A DNA stretch of 6,364 nucleotides from Planctomycetota bacterium. GTDB taxonomy: Bacteria; Planctomycetota; Brocadiia; SM23-32. Location: positions 1 through 6,364 of the forward strand of contig JAGXLK010000148.1 of the NCBI GenBank assembly GCA_018334735.1, given 5' to 3'. The translations under genes were made by a program, and so were the position numbers. Every line of letters starts with the position of its first letter. Position 1 is the stretch's first letter. This document shows positions 5,719 through 6,364 of this stretch, piece after piece. Below the pieces are notes generated by a model. That model ran no database searches, was not told where the DNA came from, and was given only the letters and a program-made list of their open reading frames with translations.

Positions 5719-6364
5719 TTAATCCCAGATATTGGCATCCCGCTGCTGCGATTCATCGGACCAGCCCACCACAATAGCGGCTGGTTTTTGCCAGCTATCG
5801 GGCTCGACTGTTTTTGTGATGAGGCCGGCGAGATTGCTGATCCGTTCTGAGGGAGTTCGGGTTCGTTCGGAGTGTCGGTCCTCTTCCGAGTCGTCATCAT
5901 CATTCCAGCTACCCCCTCCCCAGAGTTCGTTCGAGCCCATATCGTCGTCATCTTCGTCCGACTGATCGAGGATTGAGGTATTGCCCGGAGCCCAGTGATC
6001 CCGGATTTCCGGAACGTTTCCCACGACGTTATAGCCGTGGCTTTTACGGACTTTCGATGATTTTGCACGCTGGATACGCACGACGGTTCCCTGTATTTGC
6101 CATCCCAGACCGCGGTTATCGAGAAGGAGATCGAGGATTTGCCGGACTGACACATTTTTCACTTTGAGGGTGACGGGTCGGGCTTTTGCTTCGAGGTCGG
6201 AACTGCGATATGCGAAATTCAAACCGGTTATTTCTTTGATAAATTGGAGAGCTTCGGGCAACGGAGTTTCATCAAAATCCACTGAAATACGTCTGTTGAG
6301 CTGTTTAGCAACTTTGCTTGGGACTATTTCCCGCTCTTCCACGACGATAACTCGCGGGCCTCTT
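5719..6364 (-). CDS. STN (secretin/TonB short N-terminal) domain protein, 5' incomplete
   Basis: The minus-strand frame is open to the window edge; a GTG at 6342 exists, but in-frame codons continue upstream (RGPRVIV), so the start probably lies outside. The 214 visible residues contain an STN domain: ISVDFDETPLPEALQFI, TGLNF, then PVTLKVKNVSVRQILDLLLD and WQIQGTVVRIQ. This beta-alpha fold occurs at the start of secretins and TonB-dependent receptors, and in planctomycete proteins as a free-standing module. A linker follows with runs of Asp/Glu (DEDDDD, NDDDDSEED) and a GGG stretch. It ends with ISNLAGLITKTVEPDSWQ, matching the family's 'l..lI..tv.P.sW' segment, and stops soon after. Relatives usually continue with a Gly-rich turn and a 'lvV..t...h..i' strand, so this copy looks short at its C terminus. 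It converges on the secreted-protein gene. An envelope role is inferred. Confidence 0.72.
   Translation of the reverse strand, partial: RGPRVIVVEEREIVPSKVAKQLNRRISVDFDETPLPEALQFIKEITGLNFAYRSSDLEAKARPVTLKVKNVSVRQILDLLLDNRGLGWQIQGTVVRIQRAKSSKVRKSHGYNVVGNVPEIRDHWAPGNTSILDQSDEDDDDMGSNELWGGGSWNDDDDSEEDRHSERTRTPSERISNLAGLITKTVEPDSWQKPAAIVVGWSDESQQRDANIWD

Overview
The window looks like chromosomal DNA of moderate-to-high GC from an environmental bacterium, most likely Planctomycetota or another PVC-group lineage. This rests on the mix of families, not on a marker gene: a DUF1680/GH127-type sugar hydrolase, a CHP02574-type antitoxin with a ParE-like partner, a secreted protein built from carboxypeptidase-regulatory-like domains, and an STN-domain protein of a style common in planctomycetes. 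No rRNA, tRNA, CRISPR array, transposase or phage gene was recognised.

Layout. Bases 2-715 (+) hold the C-terminal part of a GH127-like glycoside hydrolase whose start lies outside the window. Bases 716-1381 carry no convincing gene but include a perfect 16-bp palindrome and, next to the following gene, a tandem heptamer and a small dyad. A toxin-antitoxin locus follows: an intact antitoxin (1382-1606) and, overlapping it by ATGA, a 32-codon remnant (1603-1701) that joins a ParE-like N terminus directly to what looks like the ParE C terminus, as if an in-frame internal deletion had removed the toxin core. After a 226-bp gap with a candidate promoter comes a probable two-gene operon: an SGNH/GDSL-type hydrolase with a C-terminal beta-rich domain (1928-3106) and, 5 bp later, a four-helix membrane protein of unknown function (3112-3558).

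A second gap (3559-3778) contains the best sigma70-like promoter in the window and a 24-codon leader ORF with a good ribosome binding site. It precedes a large secreted, very basic protein (3779-5449) with two carboxypeptidase-regulatory-like domains and a bacterial Ig-like (Big-1-type) domain. A coding-like stretch in a second frame (to 5688) suggests that the gene's C terminus is frameshifted. Converging from the right edge is a 5'-incomplete STN-domain protein (5719-6364, minus strand) with an acidic linker.

The genes do not form one clear pathway. The two hydrolases suit a carbohydrate-degrading lifestyle, and the secreted multi-domain protein and STN protein suit a complex cell envelope. 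No new defence or mobile system is evident. The most notable points are the deleted toxin beside an intact antitoxin, the leader ORF with a weak downstream start, and the apparent frameshift in the secreted protein.
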